The notes under the pieces were generated by a model. The model did not search any database. It saw only the letters and a program-made list of their open reading frames with translations, and was not told the origin of the DNA. Positions 8,558 to 17,030 of a stretch of 64,000 bases of DNA are shown one piece after another (positions within the stretch are counted from its first letter, which is position 1; each line of letters starts with the position of its first letter). The position numbers were made by a program, and so were the translations under genes. Source of the DNA: Bacilli bacterium (GTDB taxonomy: Bacteria; Bacillota_I; Bacilli_A; RF39; UBA660); NCBI GenBank assembly GCA_017513865.1, contig JAFWMN010000008.1:124001-188000 (forward strand), in the 5' to 3' direction.

Positions 8558-8904
8558 GTACAAATTTGTCTTTATATTCTGGTATTTTTTGCATATTTAT
8601 TATAATTTTTGTTTTGTATTTAGTTCGTAGAGAAAGAATTAATATAAAGTATTCGATTGTTTGGTTATTGCTTTTTTTAGCTTTATTAATATTTTTACTT
8701 GCGCCGGGATTACTTGCTAGTGTTACTAAACTATTAGGTTTTCAAACAAGTTCTAATATGGTTTTTTCTTTACTTATTGCTGTTTTAGTCGCAATCAATA
8801 TATCGGCTACGGTAATTAATTCAAGTCAAGATAAGAAAATAAGATCTTTAATTCAAGATATATCTATTTTAAAGAAAAAATTAGAGGATAAAAATAAGAG
8901 GTGA
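8554..8904 (+). CDS. DUF2304 family small membrane protein
   Basis: A 116-residue protein with three hydrophobic segments (about 6-23, 32-52, 67-87) and a charged C-terminal helix (KKIRSLIQDISILKKKLEDK). The RRERINIKYSIVWLL pattern and the length fit DUF2304, whose members lie next to DPM-like glycosyltransferases. The ATGA overlap with the preceding gene supports a joint role, perhaps as membrane anchor or flippase-like partner for the polyprenyl-phosphate sugar (inference). Confidence 0.8.
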   Translation: MSTNLSLYSGIFCIFIIIFVLYLVRRERINIKYSIVWLLLFLALLIFLLAPGLLASVTKLLGFQTSSNMVFSLLIAVLVAINISATVINSSQDKKIRSLIQDISILKKKLEDKNKR

Positions 8905-8908
8905 ACCG

Positions 8909-9841
8909 ATGAAATTTGGTGTCGTATTAGTTACTTTTAATAGATTAGATAAGTTAAAAATTGCATTGGAATGTTATGAAAAACAAACGTATAAGCCTGA
9001 GATATTATTTGTTATTGATAATGCTTCTTCTGATGGTACAAAAGAGTTTCTAGATAAATGGTCTAAAAAGAAGGGTAATTTTAAAAAAGAAATTATTCAT
9101 TTAAAGACAAATACTGGTGGTTCTGGTGGCTTTCATGAAGGACTTAAAAAAGCTTTAGCTTTTGATTTAGATTATGTATGGGTTTCTGATGATGATGCTT
9201 TTCCAGAAGCTGATTGTTTTGAAATTGCGAATAATTTTTTATTAAATAATAGTGACAAAAATATTTCAGCTATTTGTGGAACAGTTATGAATAGAGGAAA
9301 AATCGATATTGTTCATCGCAGAAGATTAAAGAGGCTTTGTTTTTTTCCTATTCAAACTTTTATTTCTAAACGCGAGTATGCGAAAGCGTATTTTAAATTA
9401 AATCTCTTTACTTATGTTGGAACTTTTATTAATGTTTCTAAGATGAAAGAAGTAGGGGTTACCATTAAGGATTATTTTATTTATTGTGATGATACTGAAC
9501 ACAGTTACCGTTTATCTTTAGTTGGTGATATTTTCTGTGTACCTAAAATAAAAATAGTTCATGATGGACCACTTAATAATGGGAAAGATGGTGTTAATTG
9601 GAAATTATACTATGGAGTTAGGAATAGTATTGATTTTTTAAAACGTGATTTTCCAAAAAGATATTATTATACTTATAAAATTTATTTTAGATTAAAATAT
9701 TATGCGATGATAACTTTACTTTGGCCAAATAAAGTAGCTGGCTATAAGCTTATTAACAAAGCAATTAAAGATGGTAAAAATGGCAAACTAGGATTGGATA
9801 GTTTATATAGACCGGGGTGGAAAGCGAATGAAAAAAAATAG
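8909..9841 (+). CDS. GT2 glycosyltransferase (GlfT2/rhamnosyltransferase-like)
   Basis: A 310-residue GT-A protein with VVLVTFNRLDKL, DNASSDGT, NTGGSGGFHEG and the metal motif SDDDAFPE. The TGGSGGF segment and the W-V-S-DDD pattern resemble galactofuranosyl- and rhamnosyltransferases of the GlfT2 type. The UDP-galactopyranose mutase at 15063 fits a galactofuranose donor, but this link is inference. The C-terminal 80 residues are basic and aromatic, consistent with membrane contact. It overlaps the flippase gene by 14 bases. Confidence 0.82.
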   Translation: MKFGVVLVTFNRLDKLKIALECYEKQTYKPEILFVIDNASSDGTKEFLDKWSKKKGNFKKEIIHLKTNTGGSGGFHEGLKKALAFDLDYVWVSDDDAFPEADCFEIANNFLLNNSDKNISAICGTVMNRGKIDIVHRRRLKRLCFFPIQTFISKREYAKAYFKLNLFTYVGTFINVSKMKEVGVTIKDYFIYCDDTEHSYRLSLVGDIFCVPKIKIVHDGPLNNGKDGVNWKLYYGVRNSIDFLKRDFPKRYYYTYKIYFRLKYYAMITLLWPNKVAGYKLINKAIKDGKNGKLGLDSLYRPGWKANEKK

Positions 9842-11282
9842 TATAGCTAAAAATTATATTTATAACTTAATTTATCAAATGCTTACTATTTTTTTACCTC
9901 TTGTTACAACTCCTTATTTATCAAGGATTTTAGGGGCTAAGCAAATTGGTATTTACGGTTATACGACTTCAATTTTAGCTTATTTTATATTGTTTGGTTC
10001 TTTAGGTATTGCAATGTATGGGCAACGAGAAATTGCTTATTTTCAAAATAAAAAGGACAAAAGAAGTAAAGTATTTTGGGAACTAATAATTATTAGATTT
10101 GTCACCTTAATAATCTCTACTTTAATATTTTATTTTGTTTATGTTAGAGGCGTTAGATATAGTTTTTATTATAAAATTTTATTGATTCAATTGGTGGCAA
10201 ACATATTTGATATCAGTTGGTTTTTCCAAGGTATTGAAGAATTTGATAAAACGGTTATTAGAAATTTAATTGTCAAATTATTATGTTTAGTTTTAATTTT
10301 TACAGTTGTTAAGACTTATGATGATTTATGGAAATACTTTTTAATTTATGCTGGTGCTGAATTTATAGGAAATCTTTCTATATGGCTATATGTTCCAAAA
10401 TATATTGAAAAGGTGGATATTGGCAAATTAAATTTTAAAAGACACATTAAACCTACTTTAGCTTTATTTTTGCCCCAGATCGCTATTCAGATTTATACTG
10501 TTTTAGATAAAACAATGATTGGTGTACTTACAAACAATATGGTTGAAGTTGGTCTTTATGAGCAAGCTCAAAAAATTGTTAGAGCTGGGGTTATTATTCT
10601 TGGAGCTTTACAAACTGTAATGAATTCAAGAATTGCTAATGCATATGCAAATAATGATGAAAAAGAGATACATCTTTGTTTAGAAAAGTCTTTTAAATTT
10701 GTATGGTTATTTGCTATTCCTATGATGTTTGGATTAATAGGTGTTGCTTATAAGTTTGTACCTTGGTATTATGGCAAAGGTTTTGATGGAGTAACTAATA
10801 TTCTTATTTTTACATCTCCTATTTTAATTGCTATAGGTTTAAACGGTATAACTGGTGTTCAATATTTAGTTCAAGTTGGAAAACAAAATATTTTTACTAA
10901 ATCAGTTATTTTTGGGTGTTTGATAAATGTTGTATGTAATTTAATCTTGATTAATAAATATGGTGGAGTAGGGGCTGCTATTGCTTCATTTCTCGCTGAA
11001 TTTTGTATTTTCTTATATCAATCAAGGTATTTTAAGCGAGAATTTACTTTATTTCAAATATTTGAATTATCATACAAAAATTTTATATGTGGAATTTTTA
11101 TGTTAATTGTAATTATGATAGTATCTCACTTTTTACCAGTTAGTATTTGGAATACTTTACTTGAGTTGTTTGTTGGTGGGGTAGTATATGTTGGTTTATT
11201 ACTTTTATTTAATGATGAATTTTTAAGAGATTTATTAAAACAAGTTTATTATGGTGTTACAAATAGGTTTATGAGGAGTTGA
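9828..11282 (+). CDS. Wzx-type oligosaccharide flippase (MOP/PST family)
   Basis: A 484-residue protein with about 12-14 membrane segments. The N-terminal KNYIYNLIYQMLTIFLPLVTTPYLSRILG is cut here to its key parts: YNLIYQ and PLVTTPYLSR, both hallmarks of Wzx/RfbX flippases. DISWFFQG and the GVQYLVQVGKQ loop are also typical. It should move a polyprenyl-pyrophosphate-linked repeat unit to the outer face. I found no clear Wzy polymerase in the window, and an ABC exporter is present in the same locus, so which route carries which product is open. Confidence 0.88.
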   Translation: MKKNSIAKNYIYNLIYQMLTIFLPLVTTPYLSRILGAKQIGIYGYTTSILAYFILFGSLGIAMYGQREIAYFQNKKDKRSKVFWELIIIRFVTLIISTLIFYFVYVRGVRYSFYYKILLIQLVANIFDISWFFQGIEEFDKTVIRNLIVKLLCLVLIFTVVKTYDDLWKYFLIYAGAEFIGNLSIWLYVPKYIEKVDIGKLNFKRHIKPTLALFLPQIAIQIYTVLDKTMIGVLTNNMVEVGLYEQAQKIVRAGVIILGALQTVMNSRIANAYANNDEKEIHLCLEKSFKFVWLFAIPMMFGLIGVAYKFVPWYYGKGFDGVTNILIFTSPILIAIGLNGITGVQYLVQVGKQNIFTKSVIFGCLINVVCNLILINKYGGVGAAIASFLAEFCIFLYQSRYFKREFTLFQIFELSYKNFICGIFMLIVIMIVSHFLPVSIWNTLLELFVGGVVYVGLLLLFNDEFLRDLLKQVYYGVTNRFMRS

Positions 11283-11286
11283 TATA

Positions 11287-13326
11287 ATGCGAAAAATTAA
11301 AGATTTGGTTTTAAAATATACGAGTAAAACACGTCTTGCTCATGTTATATTAGTTTTTCGTTATCATAGAAAGTATAAAAATATTTTTAAAACATTTGTA
11401 TTTGGTGTTAAATCTCTTTTCTTGTTTTATGCCCCTAGTGGCCGCTTAAGTAAAGGCGAACAAGCTAAAAAATTATTAAGTAAGGTTAAAATAAATATTA
11501 GTGATAGTGATAGATTTATTTATAACATCGATGTTTTTAAGACTATGCATCGTAATGGCCGAATGATTGATAATATTTCAATTGATTATTCTAGAGTCTT
11601 AAATGAATCACTTCTAGATATGAAAAAAAGAATTTCTAAATTAAAAAAATCCTCTTACCTCGATGATGAACTTCTTACAGTTGATGCTATATATACGTAC
11701 CTTGATCGTGAGATTTTAGCTATAAGACACAGTAACCGTAGTGATAAAGAAAAAATTATTAAGTATTTAGAAAATATTAAAAATGGTTATCCTAAATCTT
11801 TTGAAGAAGCTATTCAGCGTATCCTATTTTTTAATCAGTTATTATGGCAAAGTGGACATGGTCTTATGGGCCTTGGAGAACTTGACAGAATATTAGAAAA
11901 ATATTATTTAAATGATATAAAAAGTAAAAAAATTACTAGAGAAAGTGCTAAAAATATGATTTGTGATATGCTTCATATTTTGCACAAACTGTATTGGTGG
12001 AAAAGTAATGTGTTACTTGGGGATACTGGTCAGATAATTGTTCTCGGTGGCATGACGCATGATAAGAAATACTTTTGTAATGACTTAACGTATTTATTTA
12101 TTGAGGCAGTTAAGGAGGTACAACTTCCTGATCCTAAAGTTTTGCTTAAGGTTAGTAAAGATGTCCCACGTGATTTAATGAAGTTATCTTTAGATTCTAT
12201 TAAAACGGGTATTGGTTGTCCACTTTTTTCTAATGATGAAGTTATTATCCCTAAATTAATTGAATTTGGTTATGATGAGAAAGATGTTTATGATTATGTC
12301 ACTTCGGCTTGTTGGGAGCCTTTAATTGCAAGTAAATCAATTGATCAAAATAATATTGACTCGATTGTTTTTATCCATCCTTTAACAAGAATGCTTGAAA
12401 CTGAAGATTTGTCTAAAATTAATAATTTTAAGAAATTTATGGGAAAATATAATGAATATCTTGAAGAATATCTTATTAATTTTACTAATGAGATTAACCA
12501 AATTATTTGGGAAAAATCACCGGTTTTATCTTTATTTACTGATGGTTGTGATAAAAAATCTGTTGATATTGGTGATGGGGGAGCAATCTATAATAATTAT
12601 GGATTAACTGGTGTTTCGCTTGGAAACACAGTAAATAGTATTTATAATATTAAAAAAATAGTATTTGATGACAAAAAATATACTTTAGAAGAGTTTAATG
12701 ATTTTAGAAAAAATAATTTTGTAGGTTATGATGATTTAAAAAGTGAACTTAAAAATCAGCCTGTTCGTTTTGGCTGTGATGATGATGAAATTATTACACT
12801 AACAAATGAAATTACTAGTTATGCTGATAAAATTATTAGTAAAATTTCAAATCGTTTGGGAGGAAAATTTAAATTTGGTTTTAGTGCTCCAACATATATT
12901 ATAAAATCAGGTAATGAAGCAGCATCTTTTGATGGAAGGTGTGATGGTGAAGCTTTTGGTGTCCATATTTCTTCAGATAAGTCATCACTTGCTTATACAG
13001 AATTAATTCAATTTGCTTCTAAATTAGATTACAGTGGTCATAGGTTTAATGGGAATGTTATCGATTTTATGATTGTACCTTCGTTTATTGAGAATAATTT
13101 TGATAAAATGGTTGACTTTTTAATGCTTAGCATTGGTTTGGGATTTTTCCAAATGCAGATGAATGTTGTTAGTAGTGATACTTTGATTAAAGCTAAAGCT
13201 AATCCAAAGGATTATGAGGGTTTAATTGTAAGAGTTTGGGGATTTAGTGCTTATTTTAATGAACTTCCTTTAGCTTATAAAGATTTACTTATAGAAAGAG
13301 CTTTGAAAAATGAAGGTAAGAGTTAG
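11287..13326 (+). CDS. Compact glycyl radical enzyme (PFL/GDH-like superfamily), substrate unknown
   Basis: A 679-residue glycyl radical enzyme. The C-terminal radical loop is RVWGFSAYF with the radical glycine at residue 652, and the active-site Cys is at 342 in SACWEPL, giving the C-x-E pair (Cys342, Glu344) seen in dehydratase/lyase members such as glycerol dehydratase. It is shorter than the usual 750-850 residues. The first 60 residues are basic and hydrophobic (FRYHRKYKNIFKTF, SLFLFYAPSGR), unlike soluble family members, and could dock on the membrane. The activase gene overlaps its end by 17 bases. Position inside a glycan locus suggests a sugar, polyol or lipid-linked substrate; this is inference. 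Radical chemistry implies an anaerobe. Confidence 0.85.
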   Translation: MRKIKDLVLKYTSKTRLAHVILVFRYHRKYKNIFKTFVFGVKSLFLFYAPSGRLSKGEQAKKLLSKVKINISDSDRFIYNIDVFKTMHRNGRMIDNISIDYSRVLNESLLDMKKRISKLKKSSYLDDELLTVDAIYTYLDREILAIRHSNRSDKEKIIKYLENIKNGYPKSFEEAIQRILFFNQLLWQSGHGLMGLGELDRILEKYYLNDIKSKKITRESAKNMICDMLHILHKLYWWKSNVLLGDTGQIIVLGGMTHDKKYFCNDLTYLFIEAVKEVQLPDPKVLLKVSKDVPRDLMKLSLDSIKTGIGCPLFSNDEVIIPKLIEFGYDEKDVYDYVTSACWEPLIASKSIDQNNIDSIVFIHPLTRMLETEDLSKINNFKKFMGKYNEYLEEYLINFTNEINQIIWEKSPVLSLFTDGCDKKSVDIGDGGAIYNNYGLTGVSLGNTVNSIYNIKKIVFDDKKYTLEEFNDFRKNNFVGYDDLKSELKNQPVRFGCDDDEIITLTNEITSYADKIISKISNRLGGKFKFGFSAPTYIIKSGNEAASFDGRCDGEAFGVHISSDKSSLAYTELIQFASKLDYSGHRFNGNVIDFMIVPSFIENNFDKMVDFLMLSIGLGFFQMQMNVVSSDTLIKAKANPKDYEGLIVRVWGFSAYFNELPLAYKDLLIERALKNEGKS

Positions 13327-14077
13327 TAATATTCAAAGATTTTGTTTACATGATGGACCGGGAATTAGAACAGTAGTATTCTTGAAAGGTTGTAATTTGC
13401 GTTGTCCTTGGTGCGCTAATCCGGAGAATATTGATTATGATTTTACGGAGTATTATGATGAAAAAACAAATGAAAAACGAATAATAGGTTATGATATTGA
13501 AGCGCTAGATTTATATGATGAAATTATTAAAGATAAAGATTATTTTAGATTAAATGATGGTGGGATAACATTTTCTGGTGGTGAACCATTACTACAAATA
13601 AAAAAATTAGAGCCACTTTTAAAAAAATTAAAAGATAACGATATTAATATTGCTATTGAAACAAATTTGCAAGTATCTACTGAACTTGTTGAAATAGCAC
13701 TTAAATATGTTTCAGAATTTATAATTGATATAAAAGTTTTAGATAAAAAAAATAATCATGATATTTTATTAGGTGATATTGATTTATATTTTAAAAATGT
13801 TAGCTTAGTTTCTAATAAGAAACCTGTTGTTTTTCGAATTCCATTATCTAATGAGTATACTTTAACTTTGGAAAATCAAAATTTAATTATAGATTTTTTA
13901 AAAAACAATCCTTGTGAAATGGTTCAAATTTTTAAAATACATAATTTGGCGAGTTCTAAATATAGAGCTATTGGCAAAGAGATTATGGAGTTTTCTCATG
14001 TTGATGATGAAAAAGTATTAAATTTTTATGAAAAAATAAAGAATATTGGGGTTAATGTTCAAATTATTAAATTTTAG
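13310..14077 (+). CDS. Glycyl-radical enzyme activating protein (radical SAM)
   Basis: A 255-residue radical SAM enzyme that would abstract hydrogen from Gly652 of the enzyme encoded just upstream. FCLHDGPGIRT, the CNLRCPWC cluster motif (C-x3-C-x2-C), GGITFSGGEPLLQ and the TNLQV segment are diagnostic of PFL-AE-type activases. The stretch between the cluster and GGITFSGGEP has no further cysteines, so the ferredoxin-like insert with extra 4Fe-4S clusters found in most non-PFL activases is absent. The 17-base overlap with the glycyl radical enzyme argues for coupled translation and a dedicated pair. Confidence 0.88.
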   Translation: MKVRVSNIQRFCLHDGPGIRTVVFLKGCNLRCPWCANPENIDYDFTEYYDEKTNEKRIIGYDIEALDLYDEIIKDKDYFRLNDGGITFSGGEPLLQIKKLEPLLKKLKDNDINIAIETNLQVSTELVEIALKYVSEFIIDIKVLDKKNNHDILLGDIDLYFKNVSLVSNKKPVVFRIPLSNEYTLTLENQNLIIDFLKNNPCEMVQIFKIHNLASSKYRAIGKEIMEFSHVDDEKVLNFYEKIKNIGVNVQIIKF

Positions 14078-14086
14078 GAGGCATTT

Positions 14087-15061
14087 ATGAGTTTATATGA
14101 TAAGTTAGCAAAAAATAAATCACTTGTTAATGCGGTGAGACGGTTTAGAGGTTTTCGGGAAGATATAAACCGAAAAAAGAGGGTTAAGGGAAAATATAAA
14201 TTTGTTAACCGAAAAAAAGATAGTGATAAATTATGTATTATTTTAGCTGGATATAAAGAGTTTTTATATGATGATGTTTTTGGTAGAATTAAGAAATATA
14301 TACCTAAAGATATTGATGTTTGTATTGTTTCTTCTGGTTTATACAGTGATAAATTAAATTCAATTGCTTTAGAAAATGATTGGTCATATTTAAGTGTTAA
14401 ACAAAACAAAGTTACTTTAGTACAAAATATTGCTATTAGTTTATTTGATAAGGCTAAAATGATTTTTAAATTAGATGAAGATATTTTTGTTACTAAACAT
14501 TTTTTTGAGGTGCTTTTGAAAACTTATGATAAAGTTCAAAACGATTCTCCTTATCGTATTGGTTTTATTACTCCTTTAATTCCGATTAATGGTTATGCTC
14601 ATGTTAGAGTTCTTGAGAAGACTAATTTACTTCAAAAATATGAAGAGAAATTTGGGCGTGCCCAACACAATTGGGATACTGATGGAAAGATTGTTGTAAA
14701 TCCTGATATTGCTAAATTTATGTGGGGCGAATCAGAAAAAAAACTTAGAGATATTGATGCTTTAGATGAAAAATTTTCAAAAGAACCATTTAGTTATTCT
14801 GTTTGTCCAATCCGTTTTAGTATAGGTGCTATTTTGTTTTCAAGGGATTTATGGGAACAAATGGGAAGATTTGTTGTTGGACCTGGGAATAATATGGGCC
14901 GTGATGAGATACAACTTTGTGAATATGTAATGGCTGATAGTAGAGCTATTATAGTCTCAGAAAATACTTTAGTTGGTCATTTTTCTTTTGGAAAGCAGAC
15001 TAGTGCAATGAAAGAGTATTATGAAAAGAATCGTGATATTTTTAAAGTAAAGGAGAAATAA
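14087..15061 (+). CDS. GT-A-like glycosyltransferase of a polysaccharide locus
   Basis: A 324-residue protein. After a basic N-terminus it has LCIILAGYKEFLYDDVFGRI, then VCIVSSGLYSDKL, and a probable metal motif FKLDEDIFVT near residue 130. The middle part (GFITPLIPINGYAH) and NMGRDEIQLCEY resemble proteins annotated as family 2 glycosyltransferases in O-antigen and capsule loci. AGGAGG lies 5 bases before the ATG. It follows the activase by 9 bases and precedes glf by one base, so it belongs to the same operon as the glycyl radical pair. Donor and acceptor are unknown. Confidence 0.65.
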   Translation: MSLYDKLAKNKSLVNAVRRFRGFREDINRKKRVKGKYKFVNRKKDSDKLCIILAGYKEFLYDDVFGRIKKYIPKDIDVCIVSSGLYSDKLNSIALENDWSYLSVKQNKVTLVQNIAISLFDKAKMIFKLDEDIFVTKHFFEVLLKTYDKVQNDSPYRIGFITPLIPINGYAHVRVLEKTNLLQKYEEKFGRAQHNWDTDGKIVVNPDIAKFMWGESEKKLRDIDALDEKFSKEPFSYSVCPIRFSIGAILFSRDLWEQMGRFVVGPGNNMGRDEIQLCEYVMADSRAIIVSENTLVGHFSFGKQTSAMKEYYEKNRDIFKVKEK

Positions 15062-15062
15062 T

Positions 15063-16172
15063 ATGAAGTATGATTATTTAATTGTTGGAGCAGGGTTATT
15101 TGGAGCTACTTTTGCTAATTTAGCTCATGCTAAAGGTAAAAAGGTTTTAGTTATTGATAAACGTAGCCATATAGCTGGTAATGTTTATACTGAAAATACT
15201 TGTGGCATAAATGTTCATAAATATGGTGCTCATATTTTCCATACTGATTATAAAGATGTTTGGGATTATGTTAATTCTTTTGTGGAATTTAACAGATATA
15301 CTAATTCACCTGTTGCTAGATATAAAGATGAAATTTATAACATGCCTTTTAATATGAATACTTTTTCGAAGATATGGGATGATGTTTTCACTCCAGAAGA
15401 TGCTCTTAGACACATTAACGAAGAAAGAAAAGAAATGGATGGAAAGGAACCCGCTAATTTAGAGGAACAAGCTATTAGTTTAATTGGTAGAACAATTTAT
15501 GAAAAGCTTGTTAAGGGCTATACTGAAAAGCAATGGAATCAAAATTGTAAGGATTTACCAGCATTTATTATTAAGCGATTACCTGTTAGATTAATTTATG
15601 ATAATAATTATTTTAATGATAGGTACCAAGGAATACCTATAGGTGGTTATACTAAATTAGTTGAAAAAATGTTAGAAGGAATAGAAGTCGAACTTAATTC
15701 TAATTATTTTGATGAAAAAGAAAAATACAATAAATTAGCTAAAAAAATTGTTTATACAGGTATGTTGGATGAATTTTTTGATTTTAAGTTAGGTAGACTT
15801 GAATATAGATCATTAAAATTCGATACTAAAGTTTTAGATACTGAAAATTTTCAGGGTAATGCTGTTGTTAATTATACAGGGAGAGAAGTTGATTATACAA
15901 GAGTAATTGAGCATAAGCATTTTGAATTTGTAACTGATAATCCTAAAACTGTAGTAACATATGAATATCCAGATGATTGGACCTATGAAAAAGAAGCATA
16001 TTATGTTATTAATAACGATGTTAATAATAAACTTGCTGAAGAGTATAAAAAGCTTGCCTCTAAAGAGAAAAATGTTATTTTTGGTGGACGACTTGCTGAA
16101 TATAGGTATTATGACATGGATGATGTTATAAAAGCGGCCTTTGAGTGTGCGGAGAAAGAATTTAATGAATAA
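15063..16172 (+). CDS. glf: UDP-galactopyranose mutase
   Basis: A 369-residue flavoenzyme that converts UDP-galactopyranose to UDP-galactofuranose. The N-terminal Rossmann motif GAGLFGATFA, VIDKRSHIAGN, the HKYGAHIFHT signature, the TEKQWNQNCKDLPAF segment with the substrate-binding region, and RYYDMDDVI near the C-terminus are all typical of Glf, and the length is normal. It implies that the surface glycan contains galactofuranose. AAAGGAG precedes the start and the stop overlaps the next gene by 8 bases. Confidence 0.95.
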   Translation: MKYDYLIVGAGLFGATFANLAHAKGKKVLVIDKRSHIAGNVYTENTCGINVHKYGAHIFHTDYKDVWDYVNSFVEFNRYTNSPVARYKDEIYNMPFNMNTFSKIWDDVFTPEDALRHINEERKEMDGKEPANLEEQAISLIGRTIYEKLVKGYTEKQWNQNCKDLPAFIIKRLPVRLIYDNNYFNDRYQGIPIGGYTKLVEKMLEGIEVELNSNYFDEKEKYNKLAKKIVYTGMLDEFFDFKLGRLEYRSLKFDTKVLDTENFQGNAVVNYTGREVDYTRVIEHKHFEFVTDNPKTVVTYEYPDDWTYEKEAYYVINNDVNNKLAEEYKKLASKEKNVIFGGRLAEYRYYDMDDVIKAAFECAEKEFNE

Positions 16173-16953
16173 TATTCATGCGTTTGTCGTTTTAGCATAT
16201 AAAGAAAGCGAGTATTTGGAAGAGTGTATTAAATCGGTTTTGAATCAAACAATAAAAAGTGATGTTTTAATCGCAACTACGACTGATAATGATTTTATTA
16301 GGGGATTAGCTAAAAAGTATAATTTAGAAGTTAAGGTTGGGAAGCATACAACTATTGGTGGTGATTTTGATTTTGCTCTTAACTCTTCTAATAGTAAACT
16401 TGTAACGATTGCTCATCAGGATGATATTTATGATGATAGTTATGCTGAAAATGTAGTAGATAATTATAAAAAATATAATGATTCATTAATAATTTTTTCT
16501 GATTATTATGAGATTCGAAAAGAAAATAAAGAATATTCGAATTTAAATCTTAGAATTAAGCGTTTTTTACTTTTTAACTTAAGTATAAAGAAATTTTCTG
16601 GTTTGAAAACTTTGAAGCGAAATTCTTTAAGATTTGGTAATTCTATATGCTGTCCGGCTGTTACTTTTAATAAAAGTAAGTGTCCTAAAGAAGTTTTTAC
16701 TTGTGATTTATCATGTAATGTTGATTGGTTTGCATGGGAAAAACTTTCTAAAATTAAAGGAAAATTTGTTTATATTCCTAAAAAACTTATGGGTCATCGT
16801 ATTGATGAGAGTACAACGACAACAGATATTATTAGGCAAGGTATTCGAACTAAAGAGGATTTATTTATGTTTAAAAAATTTTGGCCTTCTTCTATAGCCA
16901 CTTTTATTAATAAATTTTATTCTAAATCAGAAAAAAGTAACAAAATAGATTAA
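16165..16953 (+). CDS. GT2 family glycosyltransferase
   Basis: A 262-residue protein with AFVVLAYKESEYLEECIKSVL, TTTDNDF and the metal motif AHQDDIYDD. The N-terminal nucleotide-binding portion is shorter than in classic GT2 enzymes. ATG at 16165 is preferred because CGGAGAAAG precedes it; an in-frame TTG at 16141 lies inside glf. The 8-base overlap with glf suggests coupling. It is the last gene before a strong terminator. The position next to glf makes galactofuranosyl transfer plausible but unproven. Confidence 0.78.
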   Translation: MNNIHAFVVLAYKESEYLEECIKSVLNQTIKSDVLIATTTDNDFIRGLAKKYNLEVKVGKHTTIGGDFDFALNSSNSKLVTIAHQDDIYDDSYAENVVDNYKKYNDSLIIFSDYYEIRKENKEYSNLNLRIKRFLLFNLSIKKFSGLKTLKRNSLRFGNSICCPAVTFNKSKCPKEVFTCDLSCNVDWFAWEKLSKIKGKFVYIPKKLMGHRIDESTTTTDIIRQGIRTKEDLFMFKKFWPSSIATFINKFYSKSEKSNKID

Positions 16954-16958
16954 TGTTT

Positions 16959-16988
16959 ACAGATAATTTATTTATCTGTTTTTCTTTT
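16959..16988 (+). terminator. Rho-independent terminator ending the DPM-to-GT2 operon
   Basis: ACAGATAA (16959-16966) and TTATCTGT (16972-16979) form a perfect 8-bp stem with a 5-base loop, followed by a T-rich tail. Confidence 0.75.
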
Positions 16989-17001
16989 GTGGTTTTTATA
17001 G

Positions 17002-17007
17002 TATAAT
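17002..17007 (+). promoter_or_regulatory. Candidate -10 box for the DUF1972 glycosyltransferase operon
   Basis: TATAAT lies 24 bases before the start codon at 17031 and just after a terminator. I see no good -35 box at 16-18 bases upstream, where the sequence is T-rich. Confidence 0.5.
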
Positions 17008-17030
17008 TATATTTGAAAGGAATTATTGAT

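Noticed and set aside
12395-12607. Second + frame inside the glycyl radical enzyme gene
   Set aside because: Out-of-frame shadow; the host gene has both diagnostic active-site motifs intact.
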